From NCBI GenBank assembly GCA_017556705.1, contig JAFYMG010000014.1, forward strand, positions 1 through 64,000: 64,000 bases of DNA, written 5' to 3'. Origin of the DNA: Paludibacteraceae bacterium (GTDB lineage Bacteria > Bacteroidota > Bacteroidia > Bacteroidales > Paludibacteraceae). The position numbers and the translations under genes are program-made. Positions within the stretch are counted from its first letter, which is position 1. The number at the start of each line of letters is the position of its first letter. Under the pieces are notes generated by a model. The model made no database searches. It worked only from the letters and a program-made list of their open reading frames with translations, and was not told the DNA's origin. Of this stretch, positions 7,846-16,067 are shown one piece after another.

Positions 7846-10218
7846 TCACATACCCAAGTGCAGACGGAAGCGCACTGCCCACCAAGGGGTGTTGTTATCT
7901 TGCCATTGAGTTAGGCGGAAGATACCATATACTTCTCCTATACGCAGGATATTACCTATTCCTACGCCCATCTCCACGTATGGGATAGTAGGTGCTTGCA
8001 GGGTATTATGCCCTGTCTGGGTCGTAGGGAAAGCCAATATCGATTGGTGATCTTGGCGTAGGCCACCATAGGCCACCTTCACTTCTGCTAACTCGCGCAA
8101 GCGTGCATAGCGTACACCTGGAATAAGGTTAAAGAGCACACCCTTGCCGTCCCAGTGGGCTTGCAGAGCGATATACTGGTCGGCTGCAAACTGATAGTTG
8201 TTCATCAGTGAGAAGCGATAGGGATCATAGGTATGACTCTGGTTGCCAGTGAATAGATGTAGCATTGGATAGGGCACTTTGCCCAGCACCACACCTGCTT
8301 GTACTAGGTAATCCAACTCTCCGCCCATACTCAGATCTACATTATGGCGCATCATCAATTGTAGATTACCATACATGCGATAGGATGGGAGGTGTTCCAT
8401 GTGATAACTACCTAGTTCTGCTCCGATATATAGTACGGGCAGGTGATTGTAGATATGGCGGCGGTGGAAATACGTATCCACTTTGCGCTCGTTGAAACTC
8501 ACGCGTGCTGTAGCACCGAGGGTGGAGTAGAATATAGTAGGTTGGCTATTATAGTCCCTTGTGGGTTCATTATAACCCACTTGACCAACCTTGATATAGG
8601 ACTGTGTTTCTAGGTAATCATTCCAATCATCAGCGAATTGTACACGACCTTCTTGGCGACGGGTGAAGGTGTTGTAGTAATACTCTGGATTGAATGGAAT
8701 ACCTTGCATGATACGCGTCACAAGGCTGATTTGTGTATTAAAAATGATATTTTCGCGTATGTTTTCCTGAAAATCATCCACATCGGCGTACACATACTCA
8801 TCGCTATATTTCAAATACATCACATGCCTGCGTTTGCTCGGCAAGGCGATGTTGATTTGTCCCATACCTTTCCATGCACGATCGCCAAAGCCGTAGGCTA
8901 CCATCGCCTCCAAACAGACATTCTTCCATAACTCTTCGGTGGTGCGGAAGGGGATACCTACGCGCAATCCTTCGTGCTTACTGAACTTGAACACATGATG
9001 AACTTTGCCTAATTCTACATATTTACCTGTTGGAATACAGCCCGTATTCACTACATACGCTACCAATTTGGCCGTCTTAAATAACGTTGTGTTATTTAGA
9101 CTATCCAATGCGGGTAGGATGAGGTCCTCGTTAGGTGCTATATCGACGATGGAGCCTTGCGGATGAAGGTCTGGATGAATATTCATCGTGCGTGTCAATA
9201 ATAGCGTGGGGAAGATATGGGCGGTGTCTGTACCGGTCTTAATGGCAAAGTCCATGAGCATATTTATCTGCTCCTCCTGCAATTGATTGCTTGGCGTAAA
9301 TATCTGATGGATAGTTAATTCTTTGAGATAATTGATACTAGTCTGTACAGGTAGATTCACCTTGATACTACGTAGTGCATAGCTGGCTGAGTCGATAGTC
9401 ATCTCGCCATTGAAGGTGGCATAGAATGGATTTTTCGTGCGGAAATGGAGTAGATAGTGCTTCTCCTTGCCCACGTGTATGCTATCTACCAAGTAATATT
9501 TGTAGTAGGTGTTACCCGATGCTGCCAACGGACTCAGCATAGAGGTGCTAAGGAAGGGCAGGGTGTTGTCGTAGAAGTCAAAGGCATTGGGGATTTGTCC
9601 CAGTAGTAGTTGATAGTCTGTCAGTGTGAGTAACGTCGCTTCCTCGCGCACGCTATCTGCCTGTTGCTGACGCCAATAGAGTGGAATGAGGTAACTGCTA
9701 TCCGACTGTTGGATCATACCACCTTGCAGGCTCTTCCATAGCGCACGTTTAAGGTGCTTTGATTGAATATCAGACACATATAGTGCTGTTTTTCCATCGA
9801 TGTTATCCGTAGAGATTGCTCTTCTATTGACATCTCTACGCGCTCTCACTTTCTCCATAAGGGGCAGGGCGGGGTTGTCTTGGGGAACAACAAACACTTC
9901 TCCGATATTGCCGACTTTCTCTTTCAATGCAATATCAATGCCTGATTGTGTATGGGGCTCGATCTTAAATCGTTCGGTATGGTATCCCACGGCGCTCACC
10001 ACCATCGTGCGCGGCTTCTCTAGATCCTCCCGCAGCATGAAAAGACCTTCCGCGTTGGTCGAAGTACCAATATGCGTACCTTGCAGATAGATATTCACAT
10101 TCGACAATGGCTCGCCCGTGCCAGCATCATACACTTCGCCGACCACAATAGTCTCTTGAGCCCATAGCCCGTAGCCCATTGCCCATAGTCCTAATAATAT
10201 AAATATCAGTCGTTTCAT
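7846..10218 (-). CDS. DUF5686-family outer-membrane protein with carboxypeptidase-regulatory-like domain
   Basis: A 790-residue exported protein: signal peptide (residues 1-20, ending GLWAQ), a CarboxypepD_reg-like beta-sandwich (about 22-105, VVGEVYDAGTGEPLSNVNIY), then a long DUF5686 region rich in alternating beta-strand patterns typical of an outer-membrane barrel. Its biochemical role is not known. The signal-peptide core LGLWAMGYGLWA is encoded by a GCCCATAG-type repeat (about 10166-10193). The start overlaps the xerD stop by 4 bases (ATGA), so the two genes are translationally coupled. Confidence 0.82.
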   Translation of the reverse strand: MKRLIFILLGLWAMGYGLWAQETIVVGEVYDAGTGEPLSNVNIYLQGTHIGTSTNAEGLFMLREDLEKPRTMVVSAVGYHTERFKIEPHTQSGIDIALKEKVGNIGEVFVVPQDNPALPLMEKVRARRDVNRRAISTDNIDGKTALYVSDIQSKHLKRALWKSLQGGMIQQSDSSYLIPLYWRQQQADSVREEATLLTLTDYQLLLGQIPNAFDFYDNTLPFLSTSMLSPLAASGNTYYKYYLVDSIHVGKEKHYLLHFRTKNPFYATFNGEMTIDSASYALRSIKVNLPVQTSINYLKELTIHQIFTPSNQLQEEQINMLMDFAIKTGTDTAHIFPTLLLTRTMNIHPDLHPQGSIVDIAPNEDLILPALDSLNNTTLFKTAKLVAYVVNTGCIPTGKYVELGKVHHVFKFSKHEGLRVGIPFRTTEELWKNVCLEAMVAYGFGDRAWKGMGQINIALPSKRRHVMYLKYSDEYVYADVDDFQENIRENIIFNTQISLVTRIMQGIPFNPEYYYNTFTRRQEGRVQFADDWNDYLETQSYIKVGQVGYNEPTRDYNSQPTIFYSTLGATARVSFNERKVDTYFHRRHIYNHLPVLYIGAELGSYHMEHLPSYRMYGNLQLMMRHNVDLSMGGELDYLVQAGVVLGKVPYPMLHLFTGNQSHTYDPYRFSLMNNYQFAADQYIALQAHWDGKGVLFNLIPGVRYARLRELAEVKVAYGGLRQDHQSILAFPTTQTGHNTLQAPTIPYVEMGVGIGNILRIGEVYGIFRLTQWQDNNTPWWAVRFRLHLGM
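10166..10193 (-). repeat. GCCCATAG-type tandem repeat in a signal peptide
   Basis: On the plus strand, four near-identical 7-base words GCCCATA, GCCCGTA, GCCCATT and GCCCATA follow each other. On the coding strand they encode the hydrophobic core of the DUF5686 protein's signal peptide. Confidence 0.55.
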
Positions 10219-11093
10219 CTATTCTCTGGATGGTATTTCAATATTGCTTCGCGCAAGTCGTGGATATCCACATGGGTGTATATCTCAGTAGTGCTAATAC
10301 TCTCATGCCCAAGCAGTTGCTGAATGATGCGCAGGTCCGCTCCGTTCTGCAATAGATGCGTTGCAAACGAGTGGCGCAAGGTGTGAGGAGAGATCGTCTT
10401 TTGTATTTCAGCCTCGCGAGCCAGCGTTTTGATGATGGTGAAGATCATTGCGCGCGTCAACTGGCGCCCATATCGATTTAGAAATGCTATATCAATTGCT
10501 TCTGGTTTTATATCCAGTGCATTACGATCTTGCATCCAATAGCCAAACCACTCTGCCGCCACGGGTGAGATTGGTACCAACCGCTGCTTATTACCCTTAC
10601 CCGTGATGCGCAAGTAGCCCTCCGAGAGATACATATCGCTCAATCTCAGATTGACTAGTTCACTCACGCGCAGTCCGCTACCATAGAGCATCTCGATAAT
10701 GGCGCGATTGCGGTGGCTTTCGCTCTTCGACATATCGATCTGTGCAATCATCCGATCAATCTCCTCAATGGACAATACATCGGGCAGATGCATTTCTTTT
10801 TTTGGTGTTTCCAGCAGTTCTGAAGGATCTTGCTCAATGTAGTGATGATATAGCAAAAAGCGATAAAACGAGTGTATACCAGCTATCAGTCGCGCTTGTG
10901 TGCGTACCGAAGATATATCCTTGAATGTGTCGAATATAAAGGCTTGGAGATCGTCAAAGTTGGCATGTACAGGGTCTATTCCATGTACATCCATATACTC
11001 CGTAAGGCGCTTTAAATCACGCTCGTATGCTTCCACGGAGTTGATGCTCAACCCTTTCTCTAGTTTGAGGTATGTACGATATTTTTTCAGCAT
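10215..11093 (-). CDS. xerD: Tyrosine recombinase XerD
   Basis: A 292-residue site-specific recombinase. It has an N-terminal core-binding SAM-like domain (YLKLEKGLSINSVEAYERDL) and a C-terminal catalytic domain with the Arg of GSGLRVSELV, the HxxR box SPHTLRHSFATHLL, LLGHESISTTEIYTH with the nucleophilic Tyr, and a basic segment GKGNKQRLVPI. XerD with XerC resolves chromosome dimers at dif. Full length, no nearby att sites or phage genes, and housekeeping neighbours argue for XerD rather than a phage integrase; XerC is the main alternative. Confidence 0.88.
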   Translation of the reverse strand: MLKKYRTYLKLEKGLSINSVEAYERDLKRLTEYMDVHGIDPVHANFDDLQAFIFDTFKDISSVRTQARLIAGIHSFYRFLLYHHYIEQDPSELLETPKKEMHLPDVLSIEEIDRMIAQIDMSKSESHRNRAIIEMLYGSGLRVSELVNLRLSDMYLSEGYLRITGKGNKQRLVPISPVAAEWFGYWMQDRNALDIKPEAIDIAFLNRYGRQLTRAMIFTIIKTLAREAEIQKTISPHTLRHSFATHLLQNGADLRIIQQLLGHESISTTEIYTHVDIHDLREAILKYHPENR

Positions 11094-11096
11094 AAT

Positions 11097-11630
11097 TTAT
11101 CGGTACATGGCTGGACCCGTGTAGGTGGCATGATAGCGAGTGGAATCTGCAAGATAGAGTTCAAAATCTAGCACCACATTGTTCTCTACATAATCTACAG
11201 TCATCCTTCCTCCTGTAAAGAGCGTAATACGCTGCATCTGACCATTTTGTATCTGCAATAGATAAGTGCCTGTAATACTTCCATCGAAATACATACCGCG
11301 CAGGAAATGCATATCTTTTGCCGCGGAATCCATCTCGTAAGTGCCTGCAGGTAAACGCAGTGTACTGTCTTTTGGCGCAAAGATATCCGACAGATAGAGG
11401 TTGCATCCTGTGCCGACGATATGTCCTAATGAATCATAATCCAAACCATCCGATAGTAGATCAATGGCATACACCTGATGACCGCTCTTGTAATAATCTC
11501 CGTATGTGCGGAAGTCGGATTTGGTGTAAACACTATCCACTTGCTGAATTGTAGAGGGGTGGCTAGGCCTATTGTGCGGTGTGCATGCCACTGCCAATAC
11601 CAATATCACTATATATAAATATACTCTCAT
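11097..11630 (-). CDS. Putative lipoprotein of unknown function
   Basis: A 177-residue protein with a lipoprotein signal peptide (MRVYLYIVILVLAVAC, lipobox LAVAC, Cys16). The mature part is rich in beta-type segments and short repeats of DS and YxA; no domain is recognised. It starts in the CTAAACTCTAAACAC repeat remnant at about 11633-11647 and is followed after 3 bases by xerD on the same strand. Confidence 0.65.
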   Translation of the reverse strand: MRVYLYIVILVLAVACTPHNRPSHPSTIQQVDSVYTKSDFRTYGDYYKSGHQVYAIDLLSDGLDYDSLGHIVGTGCNLYLSDIFAPKDSTLRLPAGTYEMDSAAKDMHFLRGMYFDGSITGTYLLQIQNGQMQRITLFTGGRMTVDYVENNVVLDFELYLADSTRYHATYTGPAMYR

Positions 11631-11646
11631 TTCTAAACTCTAAACA

Positions 11647-12858
11647 CTACCCTTTCACCTTCCTCGCGGGTATCCATGACGATAGTGCTCCTAATACCAA
11701 TACTACTACACTGACCAGCAAGATATCCCATGCTTGTACGGCCACAGGATAGGCGGATACTACATATTCTGCGCCATTACCCAACTTCAGCATACCGAAA
11801 TGCTCTTGCAGTAGGCATATCCCCAAACCTATTACCAAACCACCCAATGCACCCAATGCATTCACCATCCATCCTTCTAACATGAAGATTTTTTGGAGCA
11901 TGCTGTCGCTTGCTCCTAAGTGGGATAAGGTGTGTATATCTTGCTGCTTATCAATAATCAACATCGATAGCGAACCGATACCATTGAAGGTGGCAATCAG
12001 CAGTATAAAGACCAGTAGCAGGGTTGTCAGTAACTTCTCCACCCGTAAGATGCGGAAGAAGTCCTCTTGTTGCTCATAGCGGTCTTGGATTAGGTAGCCC
12101 TCGCCCAATATGCTAGCAATCTCGCGTTTGGTTTTCTTGATGCTATATCCCTCAGCCACACCCACTTGCAGCGCAGTCACTTCCGTGGTGTCATAGTCCA
12201 ATAGTCGGCGAGTAAGGTCAATATCCACCAACATTAGATTCTCATCATACTTCTGCTGGTTCACAGCAAACGTACCTGCGATGAAGCATCGCTCGCTGTT
12301 GAAATTTACATCGGGGCGCAGCATATTCACCTTGCCCTCGCGTTTTGGGGCATACACCTCAATAGCATGTATGAAACGCACTCCAATACCTAGTTTCCAT
12401 GCTAGCCCCTGTCCCAGTACTGCCCGATCAAAAGCTCCGTCAAACACTTCGTAGTGTCCATCGGTGATAATGTTCTCTATGCCAGTCAGTTGTCCAAATA
12501 CGGTATCTACACCCATTAGTTGTACGGGCATCTGCTTTTCCTCGAAATAGGCAAGGGCCGTCTCGGTAATGCTTTCGCTAACGAGATCAATACACGGCAA
12601 ATCCAGCAACTCGTGCTTCTTCTCTTCTGTGATAATGAATGACTTACCTGTTTGTGCGGTGATGCGTAGGTCGGGGTCGAATTGCGAAAATAGTTGTTCT
12701 ATCATCACACCGAACCCATTCATCACGCTCAGTACGCATATCATGGCTGCTGTCACCACACCCACCGCTGCCGAAGAGATAGCAGTGATGACGTGGATGG
12801 CATTGAATTGCTTCTTAGCAAATAAATACCGCCATGCTATTTTGAGTTCCGTTTTCAC
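11647..12858 (-). CDS. FtsX/LolE-like ABC transporter permease
   Basis: A 403-residue inner-membrane permease. It has an N-terminal membrane segment (about 20-45, HVITAISSAAVGVVTAAMIC), a large periplasmic domain (about 50-260), then three membrane segments (about 270-290, 320-345 and 365-390). This is the LolC/LolE/MacB layout of lipoprotein-release systems. It probably works with a separate ATPase that is not in the window. rbfA lies 28 bases upstream on the same strand, a pairing I recall from other Bacteroidetes. Confidence 0.8.
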   Translation of the reverse strand: MKTELKIAWRYLFAKKQFNAIHVITAISSAAVGVVTAAMICVLSVMNGFGVMIEQLFSQFDPDLRITAQTGKSFIITEEKKHELLDLPCIDLVSESITETALAYFEEKQMPVQLMGVDTVFGQLTGIENIITDGHYEVFDGAFDRAVLGQGLAWKLGIGVRFIHAIEVYAPKREGKVNMLRPDVNFNSERCFIAGTFAVNQQKYDENLMLVDIDLTRRLLDYDTTEVTALQVGVAEGYSIKKTKREIASILGEGYLIQDRYEQQEDFFRILRVEKLLTTLLLVFILLIATFNGIGSLSMLIIDKQQDIHTLSHLGASDSMLQKIFMLEGWMVNALGALGGLVIGLGICLLQEHFGMLKLGNGAEYVVSAYPVAVQAWDILLVSVVVLVLGALSSWIPARKVKG

Positions 12859-12886
12859 TCCTAAGGTTTGCTGAAGGAATGGAATG

Positions 12887-13222
12887 TTATTGCTTCAATA
12901 ACTCATCAATGCGAGCCATCTTGTCAATAGTCTCGTCAAGGTGGAAATGCAGTTCTGGTATGATACGCAACTGATGGCGTTGCATATGTCCCATCTCACC
13001 GCGAATCTTGGCAGTGTCTTCTTGTACTTGTGCAATCGTGCTTGCCACTTTGTCCTGTGGAAAAACGCTCAAATATACATGAGCTACACTCAGGTCTGGA
13101 GATATTCGTACCTCGCTTACTGAGATCAGTGTTCCGCGCATCGCGCGCGCGTACCTTAATAAAATATCGCTCAAATCCTTTTGGATCAAGCGCTCAATCT
13201 TCTGTTGTCTTGTTGATTCCAT
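12887..13222 (-). CDS. rbfA: Ribosome-binding factor A
   Basis: A 111-residue KH-fold protein that binds 30S precursors during maturation and cold adaptation. The RbfA pattern is visible: RQQKIERLIQKDLSDILL at the start, VSEVRISPDLSVAHVYLSV in the middle, and LRIIPELHFHLDETID near the end. Length is normal. It is probably co-transcribed with the downstream permease. Confidence 0.9.
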   Translation of the reverse strand: MESTRQQKIERLIQKDLSDILLRYARAMRGTLISVSEVRISPDLSVAHVYLSVFPQDKVASTIAQVQEDTAKIRGEMGHMQRHQLRIIPELHFHLDETIDKMARIDELLKQ

Positions 13223-13299
13223 AATTTTGCTTTATTAGTTGCCTAGGAATCCGGCTTCTGGTGTCCGGAGTATAATCCTAAACTAATTATACGCAATAA

Positions 13300-13356
13300 G
13301 GGAAAGGAGTATATACTCTTTTCCCTATGCTGATGCCTTAGGAAAAAGCCCTAAGG
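13300..13356 (-). terminator. Two hairpins downstream of rpmH
   Basis: On the minus strand, CCTTAGGGCTTTTTCCTAAGG (13356-13336) comes first, then a near-perfect palindrome with arms GGGAAAAGAGTAT and ATACTCCTTTCCC (13325-13300). They probably end or process the rpmH RNA. Confidence 0.55.
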
Positions 13357-13371
13357 TTGTCTAATCGTTGA

Positions 13372-13530
13372 TTAGCGTTTGTGACGACCTTCGTCTGCTA
13401 CAGTCAATTTCTTGCGACCGTGTGCGCGGCGAGCTGCCAATACGCGACGACCATTTGCAGTAGCCATACGAGCACGGAAACCGTGTTTGTTACGACGACG
13501 ACGTTGGCTTGGTTGGAAAGTACGTTTCAT
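13372..13530 (-). CDS. rpmH: 50S ribosomal protein L34
   Basis: A 52-residue, strongly basic protein. It starts [20 protein letters not shown] and ends [19 protein letters not shown], the L34 pattern with a short C-terminal extension common in Bacteroidetes. It has its own promoter at 13594-13625. In many bacteria rpmH marks the origin region beside rnpA and dnaA, but neither is here. Confidence 0.95.
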   Translation of the reverse strand: MKRTFQPSQRRRRNKHGFRARMATANGRRVLAARRAHGRKKLTVADEGRHKR

Positions 13531-13593
13531 TGTTCTTATCTATTTTATGCCCCATCTCGTGGGCTGGTTAATAATTTCGTGCGAAAAAGCGTG

Positions 13594-13625
13594 CAAAGGT
13601 ACTGCTTTTTTTTTAACTGACCAAA
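13594..13625 (-). promoter_or_regulatory. Promoter of rpmH
   Basis: On the minus strand TTTG (13625-13622), 20 bases, TACCTTTG (13601-13594), with an A/T run between. Confidence 0.82.
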
Positions 13626-13661
13626 TTTTTCTGTGAAAAAATGAGTTTTCCTCTGTTTTTC

Positions 13662-13692
13662 TTGCATATATGCTTTTTTTGTTGTACCTTTG
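13662..13692 (+). promoter_or_regulatory. Promoter of the sigma-54 activator-lptE unit
   Basis: TTG (13662-13664), 20 bases, TACCTTTG (13685-13692). It leaves a leader of about 65 bases. Confidence 0.8.
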
Positions 13693-13761
13693 TCTGCCAT
13701 TTTGGCAGATTGCATAAACATTAAACCGCGAACATATTAACTTTGAAACATTTACTGACTT

Positions 13762-14964
13762 ATGAAACCAGAAGAATTACAACGTATAAAACAGCAGTTT
13801 AGCATTATTGGCAATAGTGCGCAACTCAATCGTGGTATAGAGATCGCAGTGCAAGTGGCATTAACCGATCTCAGTGTTCTCATCACGGGTGAAAGCGGTG
13901 TAGGTAAGGAGCATTTCCCTAAGATTATCCACCAGAATTCTCCTCGTAAGCATGGTCCTTATTTCGCGATTAACTGTGGCGCTATCCCTGAGGGAACCAT
14001 TGATGCGGAACTGTTTGGTCACACTAAAGGTGCCTTCACTGACGCCAAAAGTGAACGCAAGGGGTACTTCGAGATAGCTGATGGCGGTACCCTCTTTCTG
14101 GACGAGGTGGGCGAGTTGCCTCTCTCTACGCAGGCGCGCCTGTTGCGCGTGCTCGAGACGGGGGAATTTATACGCGTGGGTGATTCTAAAGTACAGAAAA
14201 CCAACGTGCGCGTCGTGGCGGCTACTAACCTCAATATCCCGCAAGCCATTGAGGCAGGGCGTTTCCGCGAGGATCTCTACTATCGTCTCAATACCATTGA
14301 GATCAAGGTGCCTGCGCTGCGTGAGCGAAAAGACGATATTCCGCTGCTCTTCCGTAAGTTCGTTGTCGACTTCGCAGATAAGTACCGTATGCCTGCTATC
14401 CGCCTGACGGAAGAGGCCAACGAAATGCTCAAGTCCTATTATTGGCAGGGCAATGTGCGCCAACTCAAGAACGTCGCGCAGCAGATCAGCCTCATTGAGG
14501 AACGTCGCGAGATCACTCCCGATATCCTAGCGCATTACTTGCCTGCTCATCAGATGCATCGCGGCTTGGCTTTGGCTGGTCAGCAGAATCAGCAGGGCGT
14601 GCCTGTCGAGGAACTGAAGATGCTCTATAATGTGGTGGGGGCAATGAAGCGTGAGATGGATATGCTCAAGACGCAACTTGAGCATATGCAGAAGAACTAC
14701 GACTCTCGCACCAAGATCGAGGACGAGTTTGTTGAGTGGGAGCAAGGGCAGGTGCTGACACCTACCACGGTACCAGTGGTAACCGAAGATATACCCGAAG
14801 TGGTGGCGGAGGAAACCACGCAGGAGATGAAACTCTCTGAGATGGAGAAAGAGTTGATGCGCAAAGCATTAATCAAGAGTGCGGGTAATCGCAAGGCTGC
14901 GGCTGCAGAACTAGGCATGAGTGAGCGCACCTTATACCGCAAGATAAAGGAATACGGCTTATGA
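13762..14964 (+). CDS. Sigma-54-interacting Fis-family regulator without receiver domain
   Basis: A 400-residue AAA+ activator: Walker A GESGVGKE near residue 43, Walker B GGTLFLDEVGEL, arginine-finger region FREDLYYRLN, and a C-terminal Fis helix-turn-helix AAAAELGMSERTLYRKIKEYGL split by the GNRK turn. There is no N-terminal receiver or other sensor domain. The sigma-54-contacting loop reads KGAFTDAK where the family has GAFTGA; the codon is GAC. Gene order activator-lptE-secG matches other Bacteroidales. The Gly-to-Asp change makes productive contact with sigma-54 uncertain. The stop overlaps the lptE start (ATGA). Confidence 0.88.
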   Translation: MKPEELQRIKQQFSIIGNSAQLNRGIEIAVQVALTDLSVLITGESGVGKEHFPKIIHQNSPRKHGPYFAINCGAIPEGTIDAELFGHTKGAFTDAKSERKGYFEIADGGTLFLDEVGELPLSTQARLLRVLETGEFIRVGDSKVQKTNVRVVAATNLNIPQAIEAGRFREDLYYRLNTIEIKVPALRERKDDIPLLFRKFVVDFADKYRMPAIRLTEEANEMLKSYYWQGNVRQLKNVAQQISLIEERREITPDILAHYLPAHQMHRGLALAGQQNQQGVPVEELKMLYNVVGAMKREMDMLKTQLEHMQKNYDSRTKIEDEFVEWEQGQVLTPTTVPVVTEDIPEVVAEETTQEMKLSEMEKELMRKALIKSAGNRKAAAAELGMSERTLYRKIKEYGL

Positions 14965-15491
14965 AAACAATCCGATTTTCGATATCCATTATCCGATATC
15001 CGCTCTTCATAGCAACCATGTTGCTAATGAATGCTTGTGTCATCTCATATAAGTTTAATGGAGCATCTATCGATTACTCCACAACCAAGACCATCAGCAT
15101 TGCTGATTTCCCCAATGTGGCATCGTTGGTCTATGCGCCATTGTCCAATAATCTGTCCGATGGCATACGCGACCTCTTCCAACGCCAAACGCGTCTAGAG
15201 CAGGTGCGCCGAGGGGGCAACCTTGAGATCGAAGGAGAGATCACGGGCTATACGCTTACCCCTATGGCGGTGTCGGCGGATAGCTATGCTGCTGAAACCA
15301 AACTGACCATCACCGTCAAGGTGCGATTCACCAATAACGTGGCGCCAGAAGAGAGTTTCGAAAAGACCTATACGGCCTACCAAACCTTCGATGCTTCGCA
15401 GATGCTTACCGATGTGCAAGATGAACTCTGCAACACGATGATTGCCGAGATTGCAGACCAAATATACAACGATACGGTTGCAAAATGGTAA
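14961..15491 (+). CDS. lptE: LptE-family LPS-assembly lipoprotein
   Basis: A 176-residue lipoprotein: signal peptide with lipobox LMNAC (Cys26), then a compact alpha/beta domain (ISYKFNGASIDYSTTKTISI, later RRGGNLEIEGEITGYTLTP) that fits the Bacteroidetes LptE family. LptE plugs the LptD pore during lipopolysaccharide delivery to the outer surface. The signal-peptide start (residues 4-13, IRFSISIIRY) is encoded by a GATATCCG-type repeat (14971-15003). It is coupled to the sigma-54 activator by a 4-base overlap. Confidence 0.82.
   Translation: MKTIRFSISIIRYPLFIATMLLMNACVISYKFNGASIDYSTTKTISIADFPNVASLVYAPLSNNLSDGIRDLFQRQTRLEQVRRGGNLEIEGEITGYTLTPMAVSADSYAAETKLTITVKVRFTNNVAPEESFEKTYTAYQTFDASQMLTDVQDELCNTMIAEIADQIYNDTVAKW
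14971..15003 (+). repeat. GATATCCG-type repeat in the lptE signal peptide
   Basis: CCGATTTTCGATATCC is followed by ATTATCCGATATCCGC. The same word family lies in the secG leader, the pckA leader and aroA. Confidence 0.55.
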
Positions 15492-15495
15492 AAAA

Positions 15496-15527
15496 TTTGG
15501 TGGTATCAAAAAAAAGTTGTACCTTTG
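15496..15527 (+). promoter_or_regulatory. Promoter of secG
   Basis: TTTG (15496-15499), 20 bases, TACCTTTG (15520-15527). It starts just after the lptE stop. Confidence 0.82.
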
Positions 15528-15530
15528 CAC

Positions 15531-15570
15531 CCCGATATCCGTATCCCGATATCCCATAACCGAAAAATAA
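15531..15570 (+). repeat. GATATCCG repeat forming the secG leader
   Basis: The leader reads CGATATCCGTATCCCGATAT, then CCCATAACCGAAAAATAAA. The minus-strand pckA leader (37668-37630) contains the same words and ends in the same ATAACCGAAAAATAAA. Confidence 0.6.
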
Positions 15571-15589
15571 ACTTTTAAAACAATAAATT

Positions 15590-15940
15590 ATGTACGTACT
15601 ATTAACTATTTTGATTATCATTGCAGCAGTATTGCTGATCCTTTTGGTGTTGGTTCAAAACAGCAAGGGTGGCGGTTTGGCTGCAGGTTTTTCTAGTGGA
15701 AACCAAGTTATGGGTGCTCCTAAGACTGCTGACTTCTTGGAGAAGGCTAGTTGGACTTTGATTGCTATCATTGTTGCTTTGAGCATCGTAGCTGTAGGTG
15801 TGAAGAAGAGTGAAGCTGCTGCTGCAGTTGAGGGCAGTGTTGTTGCTGAGCAAGCTCAAGAAGAGCGTGAGGCTGCTCAAGCCGCTCAAGCAGTACCTGA
15901 GTTTGATGCTGAGGTAGTAACTGAGGAAGTAGTTGAGTAA
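15590..15940 (+). CDS. secG: Preprotein translocase subunit SecG
   Basis: A 116-residue inner-membrane protein with two membrane helices (about 2-22 and 55-75) and the SecG signature LLVLVQNSKGGGLAAGF between them. SecG assists SecYE/SecA protein export. The C-terminal tail (about 80-116) is rich in Ala, Glu and Val and follows the usual Bacteroidetes pattern. It has its own promoter and a strong terminator. Confidence 0.94.
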   Translation: MYVLLTILIIIAAVLLILLVLVQNSKGGGLAAGFSSGNQVMGAPKTADFLEKASWTLIAIIVALSIVAVGVKKSEAAAAVEGSVVAEQAQEEREAAQAAQAVPEFDAEVVTEEVVE

Positions 15941-15965
15941 TCCCAACTCACACACTCAACAAACC

Positions 15966-16003
15966 AATACAAAAGAGAGACGGACGCGTCTCTCTTTTGT
16001 ATT
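15966..16003. terminator. Strong terminator hairpin after secG, probably bidirectional
   Basis: A perfect 17-base stem AATACAAAAGAGAGACG / CGTCTCTCTTTTGTATT with loop GACG lies between convergent secG and the glycosyltransferase. Confidence 0.85.
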
Positions 16004-16067
16004 ATTATAGCCTCTAAAATATAGCGCGGGCTTTTAGCGGTGTTCTCTAAATTGCGCACAGCGCGCC

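Noticed and set aside
10215..11093. Phage or integrative-element integrase
   Set aside because: Typical XerD length and N-terminus, housekeeping neighbours, and no att repeats or phage genes nearby.
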